This document shows positions 9,630 through 18,748 of a stretch of DNA of 64,000 nt, in pieces; the first letter of the stretch is position 1, and each line of letters opens with the position of its first letter. The DNA comes from Luteimonas sp. YGD11-2 (GTDB taxonomy: Bacteria; Pseudomonadota; Gammaproteobacteria; Xanthomonadales; Xanthomonadaceae), in NCBI RefSeq assembly GCF_004118975.1, contig NZ_CP035376.1, positions 2,728,001 to 2,792,000 of the forward strand. Direction: 5' to 3'. The notes beneath the pieces were generated by a model. The model saw only the letters and a list, made by a program, of their open reading frames with translations. It was not told the DNA's origin and did no database searches. A program made the position numbers and the translations under genes.

Positions 9630-10526
9630 TCACGTGCCGGCGGCGCCTGCCGTTCCCGCGACCGCTGCCACCCGCTCGACCAGTTCAGCCATCGCCGCCA
9701 GGAATTCGGGCGAATGGGTGGCGGTGTTGTGGCCCTTGCCCGGCACCACGACCAGGCGCTTGTCGGCGGCGGGCAGCGGCGTGGCGTCGTACAGCATCCG
9801 CGAGTACGCCGGTGCCGTGGTGGCGTCGTCGGCACCGACCAGGAACAGCACCGGCTCGTCGAGCGTGCGTGCCACCTCGAGGTTGCCAGCACCCTGCAGC
9901 GCGGGCGGCACCGCGATACGGCGCACCAGCAACCGGGTCCGCCAGCCCGCGCGCGCGCGCATGTCCGCCACCCAGTCCTCGGCGGTGGTCATCGAACTTT
10001 CCAGCACCAGCCCGTCGAGCCGGCGCTCGCGGGCGACATGGCCGGCGAGGAAGCTGCCCAGCGACTGCCCATGCACCAGCAGCGGGAGCGTCGAGAACGT
10101 CGGCTCGGTGCGCAGCCGATCATGGACGGCCAGCGCGTCCGCGCGCAGCGCGGCCAGCGTCGCATCGCCGGTACTGCCGCCGTACCCGCGATGATCGACC
10201 AGCACCAGGTTGACCGGCAGCCGGGCGTAACCGCGCAGGGTCTGTTGCGCATGCACGCCGATGCGGTAGCCGTTGCCGCCGAAGTACAGCACCGTCGCCC
10301 GCGCATCCGGCCGGGTCAGCCGCAGCGAGTACAGCGACGCCCCGTCGCCGGTATCGATCCGCACCTCGTCGAGTGCGTAGCCGGGGAACGCTTCGGCGAG
10401 CGTGGCGATATCCGTCGCCGGCGCAGGTTGCGGCCTGACCAGGTGAGATTCCTGCAGCTGGTAGGTACAGGCGGAAAGGACGGCTGCCGCAGCCAGCGGC
10501 CAGATGAAACGGAACGGGCGATCCAT
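9630..10526 (-). CDS. Alpha/beta-hydrolase lipoprotein
   Basis: Predicted serine hydrolase of 298 residues with a lipoprotein signal (LSAC, lipidated Cys20), so it is probably membrane-anchored in the cell envelope. An alpha/beta fold is indicated by YFGGNGYR (oxyanion region), HRGYGGSTG, the nucleophile elbow GQSLGS, a late aspartate in VGADDATT and the catalytic histidine in PGKGHN, the arrangement of the BEM46/YqiA-like hydrolases. The ATG at 10526 has an AGGAG 6 bp upstream; the frame is open further up but lacks a better start. The substrate cannot be deduced. Its 3' end probably contains the rnpB promoter. Confidence 0.85.
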   Translation of the reverse strand: MDRPFRFIWPLAAAAVLSACTYQLQESHLVRPQPAPATDIATLAEAFPGYALDEVRIDTGDGASLYSLRLTRPDARATVLYFGGNGYRIGVHAQQTLRGYARLPVNLVLVDHRGYGGSTGDATLAALRADALAVHDRLRTEPTFSTLPLLVHGQSLGSFLAGHVARERRLDGLVLESSMTTAEDWVADMRARAGWRTRLLVRRIAVPPALQGAGNLEVARTLDEPVLFLVGADDATTAPAYSRMLYDATPLPAADKRLVVVPGKGHNTATHSPEFLAAMAELVERVAAVAGTAGAAGT

Positions 10527-10560
10527 CGCAACTCCTGTCATGGGCGATCCGGGGGTGATC

Positions 10561-11409
10561 TCAATTGTCGGCGCCGCCACCGCCATACAGCGCCTTGCGC
10601 GGGGCGCCGGTGATCTCGGCGGCCAGGCGCGCCGCGGACGAAGGCGGCAGCTGCGCCGACAGCAGCGCGTAGACGCGCCGGCCCTCGGCCAGCTGGGCAT
10701 CAGCATCGTCGCCGGCACCCTGCACGACCACGACGAACTCGCCTTTCCGCTGGTTGGGGTCGGCGTCGACCTGCGCCTGGAGCTCCGCGAGGCTGCCGTC
10801 GAGCACGGTCTCGAACAGCTTGGTCAATTCGCGGGCCAGCGCCGCGGGGCGGTCGTCGCCGAATGCGCCGCGCATGTCGGCAAGGGTCTCGATGATGCGA
10901 TGCGAGGATTCGTAGAACACCAGCGTGCGCGGCTCGCCTGCCAGCCGCGCGAGCGCCTCGCGACGTGCCGTCGCCTTCGCCGGCAGGAAGCCCTCGAAGG
11001 TGAAGCGGTCGCTCGGCAGGCCGGCGACGCTGAGTGCCGCGACCACCGCGCTCGGGCCCGGCACCGGGCTGACGCGCACCCCGGCCTCGCGCGCGGCGCG
11101 CACCAGGCGGAATCCGGGATCACTCACCAGCGGCGTGCCCGCATCGCTGACCAGCGCCAGCGATTCACCGGCCAGGAGCCGCGCGACCACCCGGCCCGCC
11201 AGCGCCTCCTCGTTGTGCTCGTGCAGCGCCAGCGCCGGCGTATCGATGCCGAAATGCGCCAGCAGCGCGCGCGTGTGGCGGGTGTCCTCGGCACAGATCG
11301 CATCGACATCGCGCAGCACCTGCTGCGCGCGCGGCGACAGATCGGCGAGGTTGCCGATCGGGGTGGCGACGACGTGCAGCACGCCGCGGGCGTCGGGGGA
11401 AGCGGCCAA
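10561..11409 (-). CDS. rsmI: 16S rRNA (cytidine(1402)-2'-O)-methyltransferase RsmI
   Basis: SAM-dependent tetrapyrrole-methylase-fold enzyme that 2'-O-methylates C1402 of 16S rRNA, the same nucleotide RsmH (also in this window) modifies on N4. Motifs: LHVVATPIGNLADLSPRA at the N-terminus, CAEDTRHT, SDAGTPLVSDPG, PGPSAVVAALSVAGLP, FYESSHR and ARELTKLFE. The TTG at 11409 was preferred because GGAG lies 6 bp upstream; a GTG at 11421 is the alternative and would add four residues (286, like E. coli). It is divergent from the lpoA-like gene with only about 60 bp between, a conserved pairing in gammaproteobacteria. Confidence 0.94.
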   Translation of the reverse strand: MAASPDARGVLHVVATPIGNLADLSPRAQQVLRDVDAICAEDTRHTRALLAHFGIDTPALALHEHNEEALAGRVVARLLAGESLALVSDAGTPLVSDPGFRLVRAAREAGVRVSPVPGPSAVVAALSVAGLPSDRFTFEGFLPAKATARREALARLAGEPRTLVFYESSHRIIETLADMRGAFGDDRPAALARELTKLFETVLDGSLAELQAQVDADPNQRKGEFVVVVQGAGDDADAQLAEGRRVYALLSAQLPPSSAARLAAEITGAPRKALYGGGGADN

Positions 11410-11471
11410 TCGTGTCTCCACACTCGGGGTCGGTAGAATCCTAGCCGTTTCTCCCTTCCGGACCGGTTTCC

Positions 11472-12857
11472 ATGCGCAACCAGGCAAGTCGCCTTTCCCG
11501 CACGCTCCTGCTGATGGCCGCACTGCTGCTGGCCGGCTGCGCATCGGTGACGCTCGCGCCGACGGCACCACCACCGGCGCCGACCGACCCGAACCTGGTC
11601 GCCGCGAATGAACTGGCGCAGCGCTACCCCACCCTGCGCGGGCCGGAACGCGCGCAGGCCGCGCAGGCGATCGAGCAGCTGCTGTCCACGGTGCCCGACC
11701 AGGCACTGACCGATTTCGCCGCCGGCCTGCCGGAGGGCGACCCGATGTATGCGCATGCCGGCCGCGTGCTGCAGGCGCGCGGGCTGCCGCTGCCGCGCCC
11801 CTACGACCTGGCCGCGCTGTGGGCGGTGCACGCGGGCAACCGGCCACCGGCCGACCACGACGGCTACCGCCCGCCGATGCGGCTGGGCGTGCTGCTGCCG
11901 CTGTCGGGCAACCTCGCCACCGCGGCCGCGCCGGTGCGCGACGGGCTGCTGGCCGGGTATTACGGCGAGCGTCGCAACCGCCCGGAACTGGTGTTCTACG
12001 ACACCGCCGGCGGTGCCGGTGCGGCCTACGAGCGTGCGGTAACCGAAGGTGCCGACTACGTGCTCGGCCCGCTCGGCCAGGACGAGGTCGCCGCCCTGCT
12101 CGCCCGCCCCGATCGCCTGCAGGTGCCGGTGCTCGCGCTCAACCGCGCCGGCGAAGGCGCCCCGGCCGGCTCCTTCAGCTTTGCGCTGGCACCCGAGGAC
12201 GACGGCACCGCGGCCGCCGACTACCTGCTTGCGCGCAACGTGCGCCAGGTGCTGGTGCTCAACGGCGGTGACGACACTGCGCGCCGCAGCGTCGATGCTT
12301 TCCGCAAGCGTCTGGAAGCCGGTGGCGGCGCGGTCAGCGACATGCTGGTGGTCACCGGCGAAACCCCGGCCGACATGACCGAGGCGATGCGCACCGCGAT
12401 GCTGAAGGACAACGGCGCACAGGCGGTGTTCCTGGCCCTGCGCGTGGCGCAGGCGCGCGCGATCGCCCCGCAACTGGTTGCGGCGGGCTTCGCTACCCGT
12501 CCGCGCATCGGCACCTCGCAGCTGTATTCGAGCGGACGCTCCGAACAGGACTCCGTGCTCGACGGCATCGTGTTCCCGACCGAGCGCTGGGCAGCGGCCG
12601 GCGTGGCCGGCCTGCCGATGGCCTCGACGGTGGCATCGTCGCTGCCGACCGCGCGTGGCCCGGCCGCGCGGCTGTTCGCGTTTGGCTACGACGCCTGGCT
12701 GCTGACCGCTTTCATGGAGCGCCTGGTCACCGGCGACGAGGCGGAGCTGCGCGGCGCGACCGGGCTGCTGCGCATCGACGGTGAAGGCAATATCCTGCGC
12801 GCGCCGTCGTGGGCCACCTTTACCGGCGGCCACGTGGTGCCGGTCGCCGACCGCTGA
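11472..12857 (+). CDS. lpoA: LpoA/LppC-like penicillin-binding protein activator lipoprotein
   Basis: Outer-membrane lipoprotein (LAGC, Cys23) of the LppC/YraM family, activator of PBP1A in E. coli. The 461-residue protein has a short helical segment (about 45-110) and then a periplasmic-binding-protein-like domain from [20 protein letters not shown] onward. E. coli LpoA is about 680 residues with a long TPR-like N-domain; here that domain is reduced to roughly 80 residues. Position beside rsmI and yraN supports the identity. Whether this short form activates a PBP in the same way is not established by sequence. Confidence 0.85.
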   Translation: MRNQASRLSRTLLLMAALLLAGCASVTLAPTAPPPAPTDPNLVAANELAQRYPTLRGPERAQAAQAIEQLLSTVPDQALTDFAAGLPEGDPMYAHAGRVLQARGLPLPRPYDLAALWAVHAGNRPPADHDGYRPPMRLGVLLPLSGNLATAAAPVRDGLLAGYYGERRNRPELVFYDTAGGAGAAYERAVTEGADYVLGPLGQDEVAALLARPDRLQVPVLALNRAGEGAPAGSFSFALAPEDDGTAAADYLLARNVRQVLVLNGGDDTARRSVDAFRKRLEAGGGAVSDMLVVTGETPADMTEAMRTAMLKDNGAQAVFLALRVAQARAIAPQLVAAGFATRPRIGTSQLYSSGRSEQDSVLDGIVFPTERWAAAGVAGLPMASTVASSLPTARGPAARLFAFGYDAWLLTAFMERLVTGDEAELRGATGLLRIDGEGNILRAPSWATFTGGHVVPVADR

Positions 12858-12897
12858 TCCACTGACCGCGCGCAGGATGCGCGCCACCGGAGGCAGG

Positions 12898-13287
12898 ATG
12901 CCCAACCCGATTGACAGGCGCGCGGCGACCGCGAAACGACGCCGCGGCGACGCCGTCGAGCAGCTCGCCCGCGACCTGCTGCACGCGCACGGCCTGCAGG
13001 ATGTCGCGCGCAACGCCGGTTACCGCGTCGGCGAGCTCGACCTGGTGATGCGCGACGGCACCACGCTGGTGTTCGTCGAGGTGCGCTACCGCCACAATGC
13101 GGGTTATGGCGGCGGCGCGGAATCGATCGATGCGCGCAAGCGCCTGCGACTGGTACGCGCCGCGCAGGTGTTCCTGTCGCGACACCCGCGCTGGATGGCG
13201 GCCCCCTGCCGTTTCGACGTCGTCGAGGCCAGCGGCGAGCCGCCGCGGCTGCAGTGGATCCGCGACGCGTTCCGCGCCGACGACTGA
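12898..13287 (+). CDS. yraN: YraN family protein (UPF0102)
   Basis: Small protein of 129 residues with a restriction-endonuclease-like fold typical of UPF0102; function is not settled, though a role in DNA processing is assumed. Visible signature: [18 protein letters not shown], then [13 protein letters not shown] and VFVEVRYRH (the E-x-x-D ... E-x-R pattern resembling a nuclease core). The ATG at 12898 has GGAGGC 5-10 bp upstream; the frame opens earlier, inside the lpoA-like gene. It follows the lpoA-like stop by 40 bp and is probably cotranscribed. Confidence 0.9.
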   Translation: MPNPIDRRAATAKRRRGDAVEQLARDLLHAHGLQDVARNAGYRVGELDLVMRDGTTLVFVEVRYRHNAGYGGGAESIDARKRLRLVRAAQVFLSRHPRWMAAPCRFDVVEASGEPPRLQWIRDAFRADD

Positions 13288-13399
13288 CGCCCCGGCCCGC
13301 TTCGGGCGGCGCCTGCCCGCGCCAGCGACGCGGTTACCATCGGATGCTCACGCTGCGGGGGACGCGTCGCTGGACACATCCGATCCATCCACCACCCGG

Positions 13400-14680
13400 G
13401 TGCCGGTGCAGGCCGGCCTGCTGCGCGCGGTCGGGCGCTGGCAGATCGTCGGCCTATCGATCAACGACGTCGTCGGCAGTGGCATCTATCTGCTGCCGGC
13501 GATCGCGTTCGGCCTGCTCGGGCCCTTCAGCGTGTGGGCGGTGCTGCTGGCCGGGCTGACCGTCGCGCTGCTGGTGCTGTGCTACGCCAAGGCGGCGAGC
13601 TACTTCGAACAGCCCGGAGGCAGCTACCTCTATGCCCGCGAGGCGTTCGGCCCGTTCGTAGGCTTCCAGGTCGGCTGGACGATCTGGCTGACCCGCATCA
13701 GCGTTGCCGCGTCGCTGTCGAATGGCCTGGCCGATGCGGTGGCGCGGTTCTGGCCTGCGGCGGGCGATGGCAGCGGTCGCGTGGCGGTGATCGCCGGTTC
13801 GTTGCTGCTGCTGACGGCGATCAACATCGCCGGTGTGCGCTGGGCGGCGCGCGCGGCGATGGTGCTGGTGGTGGGCAAACTGCTGCCGCTGCTGCTGTTC
13901 GTGTTCATCGGCCTGTTCCATGTCGACTGGGGCCTGGCCGCGGGTGGGCCGCCGACGTCACTGTCCGGCGACGGTGCGGCCGAAGCCGCGCTGCTCCTCC
14001 TGTTCGCGTACGCCGGCTTCGAGAACCTGCCCGCCGCCGCCGGCGAGTACCGCAACCCGCAACGCAACGTGCCGTTCGCGCTGGTGACGATGATCGCGCT
14101 GGTGACGCTGCTGTATGCCGCGGTGCAGCTGGTGGCGCAAGGCACGCTGCCGGGCATCGCCGGCTCCACCACGCCGCTGGCCGACGCGGCGGCGGTGTTC
14201 GGCGGCGAGGGCCTGGCATTGCTGCTCACCATCGGCGCGGCGCTGTCGATCCTCGGCACCAACAACAACACCATGCTGCTCGGCCCGCGCTTCCTGCATG
14301 CGCTGGCCGCGGACGGCTACGGCCCGGCGGCGCTGTCGCGCGTACACCCGCGCTTCCGCACGCCGATGGCCGCGATCGTGGTGCAGTGCGTGCTCGCGCT
14401 GGCACTGGCGCTGTCGGGTTCGTTCGTGCAGCTGGCACTGCTGTCGATGGTCACGCGGTTGCTGGCCTACATCTCCACCGCCGCCAGCGTGCTGGTGCTG
14501 CGGCGCCGGCATGGCGATCCTCCCGGCACGCTGCGCCTGCCCGGCGGCGCGCTGATCCCGGTGGCGGCACTGCTGCTGGGCATCACCCTGCTGCTGGGCG
14601 CCAGCACCACCAACCTGCTGGCAGTGGGCGTGGCGATCCTCGTCGGCAGCGTCATCTACCGGTTTCCGCGCAAGGCGTAG
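13400..14680 (+). CDS. APC-family amino acid permease
   Basis: Amino acid-polyamine-organocation transporter, 426 residues with about twelve hydrophobic segments. The N-terminal INDVVGSGIYLLPAIAF matches the family consensus in TM1 (unwound helix that binds the substrate amine), and FAYAGFENLPAAAGEYRNP matches TM6 and the following loop. The start is uncertain: GTG at 13400 is the first acceptable codon before TM1; no ATG exists in frame after the yraN stop and the ribosome site is poor. Substrate is not predictable. Its 3' end is followed by the first palindromic repeat locus. Confidence 0.85.
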   Translation: MPVQAGLLRAVGRWQIVGLSINDVVGSGIYLLPAIAFGLLGPFSVWAVLLAGLTVALLVLCYAKAASYFEQPGGSYLYAREAFGPFVGFQVGWTIWLTRISVAASLSNGLADAVARFWPAAGDGSGRVAVIAGSLLLLTAINIAGVRWAARAAMVLVVGKLLPLLLFVFIGLFHVDWGLAAGGPPTSLSGDGAAEAALLLLFAYAGFENLPAAAGEYRNPQRNVPFALVTMIALVTLLYAAVQLVAQGTLPGIAGSTTPLADAAAVFGGEGLALLLTIGAALSILGTNNNTMLLGPRFLHALAADGYGPAALSRVHPRFRTPMAAIVVQCVLALALALSGSFVQLALLSMVTRLLAYISTAASVLVLRRRHGDPPGTLRLPGGALIPVAALLLGITLLLGASTTNLLAVGVAILVGSVIYRFPRKA

Positions 14681-14873
14681 ACGCGGCGGATGCGTCTGGA
14701 ATGCCCAGGCAACGCATTGACGCGGATTCGGTGTGCAGCCTGCGCGCCGTACATGGCGTCTTCGCGAGGCCAGTGCCCTGGGACAACCCGCGCCACGCAA
14801 GTCACCAGGCTGTGCTCGCGGACCCTGAGCCGGGTCTCCGGGCAATGGATGTCCGGGTAGCCCGCCACGGCCA

Positions 14874-14959
14874 CAGGGGGATGCCCAGCCGGATATCTCC
14901 GCGTCCTGCTACCACATCCGGCCGCCGGCCATCCATGGCCGGCTCTGGACATCCCCCTG
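14874..14959 (-). repeat. Cloverleaf palindrome, type A, locus 1
   Basis: 86-bp element bounded by CAGGGGGATG and CATCCCCCTG, with two internal hairpins: one around GCCGGCCATCCATGGCCGGC and one with 7-bp arms GCCGGAT/ATCCGGC enclosing a 21-nt loop. Its reverse complement aligns with type B at 15105-15221. A nearly identical copy lies at 50937-51022 (one substitution, A to C, in the loop). The surrounding intergenic stretch 14681-15488 contains no gene I can support. Confidence 0.85.
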
Positions 14960-15104
14960 CGTCCGCGGCGGGCACCGACCGGTCGTCGCATCGGCGCGAA
15001 AGATCCAAATCAAAAGCAGGAACGAGCGCGTCGTCGTTGCAGACGATTGCAGCGGGACCGCTCCTGCTTCCTGCTCTTCGTGCCGAAGCCCGCGATTGCC
15101 TGAG

Positions 15105-15221
15105 CCCGTCGCGTGCGCCGGGGGGTGTGCTCCCAGCCGGCCATGGATGGCCGGCGGCCGGCCGTGGTAGCTGGACGCGGACTCCGGCCGGGGGAGCACA
15201 CCCCCCGGTGCACGCGACGGG
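15105..15221 (+). repeat. Cloverleaf palindrome, type B, locus 1
   Basis: 117-bp element with 30-bp terminal arms (CCCGTCGCGTGCGCC outward, through GGGGGGTGTGCTCCC), one mismatch between arms. The inside holds the hairpin GCCGGCCATGGATGGCCGGC and a second hairpin GGCCGG/CCGGCC whose loop has GTGGTAGCTGGACGCGGA. A near-identical copy is at 51288-51404. It lies about 145 bp downstream of type A and in the opposite orientation to it. Confidence 0.85.
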
Positions 15222-15488
15222 CAGCGCGCACCACAACGAAGCAACACAAGGCGCACGAACACTCCCGATCTGCTTCAGTGCCGCATCTCTGGACGAGCCC
15301 GACAAAACGCCGGAACGATACTCTGCGCAGTCCTGCGAATTGGCCCACCGATGGGCTCGGCCGACGAGTTATCCATGAGCGTTCGGACGGCCCGGGTGCG
15401 AGCACCCTCCGCGCCATCAGGAACGGAGTCCGCCGGTCCGCCAGGCGGTTCGTCCTAGACTGCAATGCCAGCAGCACCGAGGACCACC

Positions 15489-16649
15489 GTGGACTTCGCC
15501 ACCCGGATCGACGCCCTCACCCACGATCAGCTGCGCGCGGCTGGCGGACTCAAGTGGAACGCGTTCCCCGACTGCATCGGTGCGTTCGTTGCCGAGATGG
15601 ATTTCGGGATCGCGCCAGCGATCGCCGATGCCCTGCACGCCGCGATCGCGGATGGCCGCACCGGCTACCTGTCGACCCCGCTGACCAACGCGCTCGCCGA
15701 AGCCTGTGCCGGGTGGCACGCGAGCGCCTATGGCTGGAACGTCGAGCCCGCACGCATCCACCCGCTGCCCGACGTGCTGACCGGGCTGGAGCTGGCGCTG
15801 CGGCATCTGTTGCCGCCGGGTGCGCCGGTGGTGCTGCCGACGCCCAGCTACATGCCGTTCCTGCCGCTGCTGCATTTGCTCGGGCACCCGGTGATCGAAG
15901 TGCCGATGCTGGACGTCGACGGCCACTGGCGCTTCGACGAGGACGCCCTGGATGCGGCCTTCGCGCATGGGGCGAAGCTGCTGCTCCTGTGCAACCCGCA
16001 CAACCCGATCGGCCGCGTGTACACGCGCGAGGAACTCGCGCGGCTGTCCGCCATCGTTGCCCGCCACGATGCACGCGTGTTCAGCGACGAGATCCACGCG
16101 CCGCTGGTGTTCGCACCGCACCGGCATCTGCCCTACGCCGCAGTGAACGCCGAAGCCGCGGCGCAGGCGATCACCGCCACGTCCGCTTCCAAGGGCTGGA
16201 ACCTGCCCGGCCTGAAGTGCGCGCAGCTGATCCTGACCAACGACGACGACCAGCGGCGCTGGCGTGCGATGGAGCCGCTGGCCGGACATGCCACCGCCAC
16301 CCTGGGCGTCATCGGCAATACCGTCGCCTACCGCGAGGCTGGCGACTGGCTGGCGGAAGTGCTCGCCTACCTCGCCGGCAATCGCGCACTGCTGATGCAG
16401 CGCGTGCGCGATGAGATGCCCGGCATCGGTTGTCGCGAACCCGAAGGCACCTATCTGGCATGGCTGGACTGCCGCACGCTGGGCCCGGGGCCGCATGCGC
16501 CGCGGTTCCGGGCGGCCGGCGTGGCGCTCACCGATGGGGCGGACTGCGGCCGCGGCGGCGAGGGGTTCGTGCGGATCAACTTCGCGATGCCGCGACCGTT
16601 GCTGGAGGAAGCGCTGACACGGATGGCAGGCGCGGTCGGCAGGACCTGA
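15489..16649 (+). CDS. PatB/MalY-type PLP-dependent C-S lyase / aminotransferase
   Basis: Fold-type I pyridoxal-phosphate enzyme of 386 residues, closest in layout to MalY/PatB cystathionine beta-lyases (about 390). Features in order: LKWNAFPD and AFVAEMDFGIAPAI (substrate-binding N-terminus typical of MalY), GRTGYLSTP, the NPHNPIGRVYT motif, the cofactor aspartate in FSDEIHAPL and the Schiff-base lysine in TSASKGWNLPGLKCA. The GTG start at 15489 was chosen since AGGA lies 6-9 bp upstream and homologues begin at this point (VDFATRID); an ATG at 15465 lacks a ribosome site. It probably cleaves cystathionine or cysteine conjugates. Confidence 0.85.
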   Translation: MDFATRIDALTHDQLRAAGGLKWNAFPDCIGAFVAEMDFGIAPAIADALHAAIADGRTGYLSTPLTNALAEACAGWHASAYGWNVEPARIHPLPDVLTGLELALRHLLPPGAPVVLPTPSYMPFLPLLHLLGHPVIEVPMLDVDGHWRFDEDALDAAFAHGAKLLLLCNPHNPIGRVYTREELARLSAIVARHDARVFSDEIHAPLVFAPHRHLPYAAVNAEAAAQAITATSASKGWNLPGLKCAQLILTNDDDQRRWRAMEPLAGHATATLGVIGNTVAYREAGDWLAEVLAYLAGNRALLMQRVRDEMPGIGCREPEGTYLAWLDCRTLGPGPHAPRFRAAGVALTDGADCGRGGEGFVRINFAMPRPLLEEALTRMAGAVGRT

Positions 16650-16781
16650 GCGCATATCCGGGCCGGCCATGGACGGCGGTCCGTTGCGCTGCCGAGGCAC
16701 GGCCGGCTTCGACTTCCCCACCGCACTGGCCTTGCTGGCGACGCGCGGCATCAGGTCGCCGACGCCACGTGGGGCACGCTG

Positions 16782-17738
16782 CTACCCCATGAAATGCTCG
16801 TAGCCGGCGCGCGTGCCGGTCCACGGGGTGCCGTCCGCGGTCCGGCATTGCAGGCCGCCGTCGGCCCGCATCCGGCCGATCGGGGTCACCGTGATCCCGG
16901 CGCCTTCCGCCGCAGCGCGCACGGCGTCATGCAGTGCGGGCGGTGCAGTGAAGCAGAGTTCGTAATCATCGCCGCCACCGGCCTGCAGGCTGCGACGCAG
17001 CGCCGCGTCGGCGCAGGCCGCATGCAACGCGGGCGATGCCGGCAGCGCGTCGACATCGACTTCCGCGCCGATGCGGCTGGCGGCGAGCACATGACCGAGG
17101 TCCGCCAACAGACCGTCGGAGACATCGATCGCCGACGTCGCCAGCCCCGCCAGCGCGAGCCCGAGCGCGACGCGTGGCGATGGCCGGTCCAGCCGCGCGC
17201 GCAACGCCGCCGGCACCGTCTCGCCGCGCGACCAGCCGCGCAGGGCCGCCGCCGCGTCACCGAGCGTGCCGCTCACCCAGAGCTCGTCGCCTGCGCGTGC
17301 GCCATCGCGCCGCAGCGCATGCCCGGGCGCGACATGGCCGATCGCGGTCACGCACAGCGACAGCGGCCCGCGGGTGGTGTCGCCACCCACCAGCGCGACC
17401 CCGTGCAGCGCCGCCAGTTCCAGCAGACCACCCAGCAGGGCGTCGGCACGCGCGCGGTCGGCGTCGGGCAGCGAGAGCGAAAGCGTGCACCAGGACGGCA
17501 CCGCGCCCATCGCCGCGAGGTCGGACAGGTTCACCGCCAGCGCCTTCCAGCCGATGTCGGCAGGCGCGGTGTCATCGGGAAAATGCACGCCAACGTTGAG
17601 CGTGTCGGTGCACACCGCCAACTGGCGGCCGGGTGGCGGCTGCAGCACCGCGGCATCGTCACCGATGCCGAGCACCACGTCGTCGCGGCTGCCGGCACGT
17701 GCGCGGATGCGCGCGATGAGGTCGAACTCGCCGCTCAT
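16782..17738 (-). CDS. thiL: Thiamine-monophosphate kinase ThiL
   Basis: Phosphorylates thiamine monophosphate to the diphosphate cofactor. 318 residues, PurM-like fold. Motifs: GEFDLIARI at the start, LGIGDDAAVLQPP (ATP/Mg site), ALAVNLSDLAAMGAVP, GGDTTRGPL and the late DVSDGLLADLGH. It is the last gene of the nrdR-rib-nusB-thiL run, 60 bp after nusB, the usual gammaproteobacterial order. Confidence 0.96.
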   Translation of the reverse strand: MSGEFDLIARIRARAGSRDDVVLGIGDDAAVLQPPPGRQLAVCTDTLNVGVHFPDDTAPADIGWKALAVNLSDLAAMGAVPSWCTLSLSLPDADRARADALLGGLLELAALHGVALVGGDTTRGPLSLCVTAIGHVAPGHALRRDGARAGDELWVSGTLGDAAAALRGWSRGETVPAALRARLDRPSPRVALGLALAGLATSAIDVSDGLLADLGHVLAASRIGAEVDVDALPASPALHAACADAALRRSLQAGGGDDYELCFTAPPALHDAVRAAAEGAGITVTPIGRMRADGGLQCRTADGTPWTGTRAGYEHFMG

Positions 17739-17798
17739 GCCGGCGCGATCGCCGTGGGAATGACGCGGAGGCGGGCGCTCATCGCATGGCCGGGCACG

Positions 17799-18257
17799 TC
17801 AGCCGCGCGGGGCCTGCACCTCGGTCGCGCGCCATGTGGCGGCGGCGCGGTCGAGCACGCCGTTGACGTAGGTATGGCCGTGTTCGGAGCCGAAGCGCTT
17901 GACGGTCTTCAGCGCCTCGTCGATGACCACCCGGTAGGGCACGTCGATGCGGTGCTGCAGCTCGTAGCCGGCAATGCGCAGCATCGCCCGCTCGATCTGG
18001 TCGACCTCCTCGATGCCGCGGTCGAGGAACGGCTGCAGCGCTTCGTCGAGCACGCGGCGGTGGGTGATCACGCCGCGCACCAGGTCCTCGAAATACTCGA
18101 GGTCGGCCACTTCATTGGCCTGTTCGTGGGCGAACTGCGCGATCACCGCGGTCGCCTCGCCGCCGCTCACCTGCCAGGCGTACACCGCCTGCAATGCACG
18201 CCGGCGCGCGCGCGTGCGCAGCACCGGGTCGATACCGGAACGCTGGGGGCGGGTCAT
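17799..18257 (-). CDS. nusB: Transcription antitermination factor NusB
   Basis: All-helical protein of 152 residues that binds boxA RNA with NusE (ribosomal protein S10) for rRNA antitermination. Typical segments: [16 protein letters not shown] at the N-terminus, an [14 protein letters not shown] stretch, [24 protein letters not shown] and the C-terminal VNGVLDRAA. The start overlaps the ribH stop by 4 bp. Confidence 0.97.
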   Translation of the reverse strand: MTRPQRSGIDPVLRTRARRRALQAVYAWQVSGGEATAVIAQFAHEQANEVADLEYFEDLVRGVITHRRVLDEALQPFLDRGIEEVDQIERAMLRIAGYELQHRIDVPYRVVIDEALKTVKRFGSEHGHTYVNGVLDRAAATWRATEVQAPRG

Positions 18258-18721
18258 GGCAGCTTCTCCATCAGGTCACTCATCTCGATCGCCACCAGCG
18301 CGCACTCCTCGCCCTTGTTGCCATGGCTGCCACCGGCGCGGCGCTCGGCATCGTCGGCATCGTCGACCGCCAGCACGCCATTGGTCACCGGCACGCCGAA
18401 CTCCAGCTGCAGCTGCATCAGGGCTTCCGCGCAGTAGTCGGCGACATGCTCGAAGTGGCGGGTATCGCCGCGGATCACGCAGCCCAGCGCCAGCAGCGCG
18501 ACGTGGCTGCGCATCGAGGCCACGCGCGCGGCGGCCACGGGAATCTCCCAGGCGCCGGGCACGCGGACCACGTCGATGGCGTCGTCGGGCACGCCGTTGT
18601 CGGCGAAGACCTTGCGCGCGCCGGCCACGAGCGCGTCGGTGATGCGCGGGTTCCAGCGGCTGGCGATGATGGCGAAACGCGCGCCCTGCGGCGAGTGCAG
18701 GTCGCCTTCGTAATGACTCAT
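18254..18721 (-). CDS. ribH: 6,7-dimethyl-8-ribityllumazine synthase RibH
   Basis: Penultimate step of riboflavin synthesis: condenses ribityl-aminopyrimidinedione with the 3,4-dihydroxy-2-butanone 4-phosphate made by RibB. 155 residues. Motifs: [17 protein letters not shown] (substrate site), [27 protein letters not shown] (catalytic histidine loop) and [24 protein letters not shown] lies upstream of the ATG. It follows ribBA by 27 bp and overlaps nusB by 4 bp. Confidence 0.97.
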   Translation of the reverse strand: MSHYEGDLHSPQGARFAIIASRWNPRITDALVAGARKVFADNGVPDDAIDVVRVPGAWEIPVAAARVASMRSHVALLALGCVIRGDTRHFEHVADYCAEALMQLQLEFGVPVTNGVLAVDDADDAERRAGGSHGNKGEECALVAIEMSDLMEKLP

Positions 18722-18748
18722 GCGGGGGACTCCGGGGAAGGCGGCAGT

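Noticed and set aside
14700..15380. Several 100-600-residue open frames across repeat locus 1 (and the equivalent at locus 2)
   Set aside because: They are produced on both strands by palindromic GC-rich repeats, have no ribosome sites or recognisable domains, and the same peptide arises from the repeat in different contexts.
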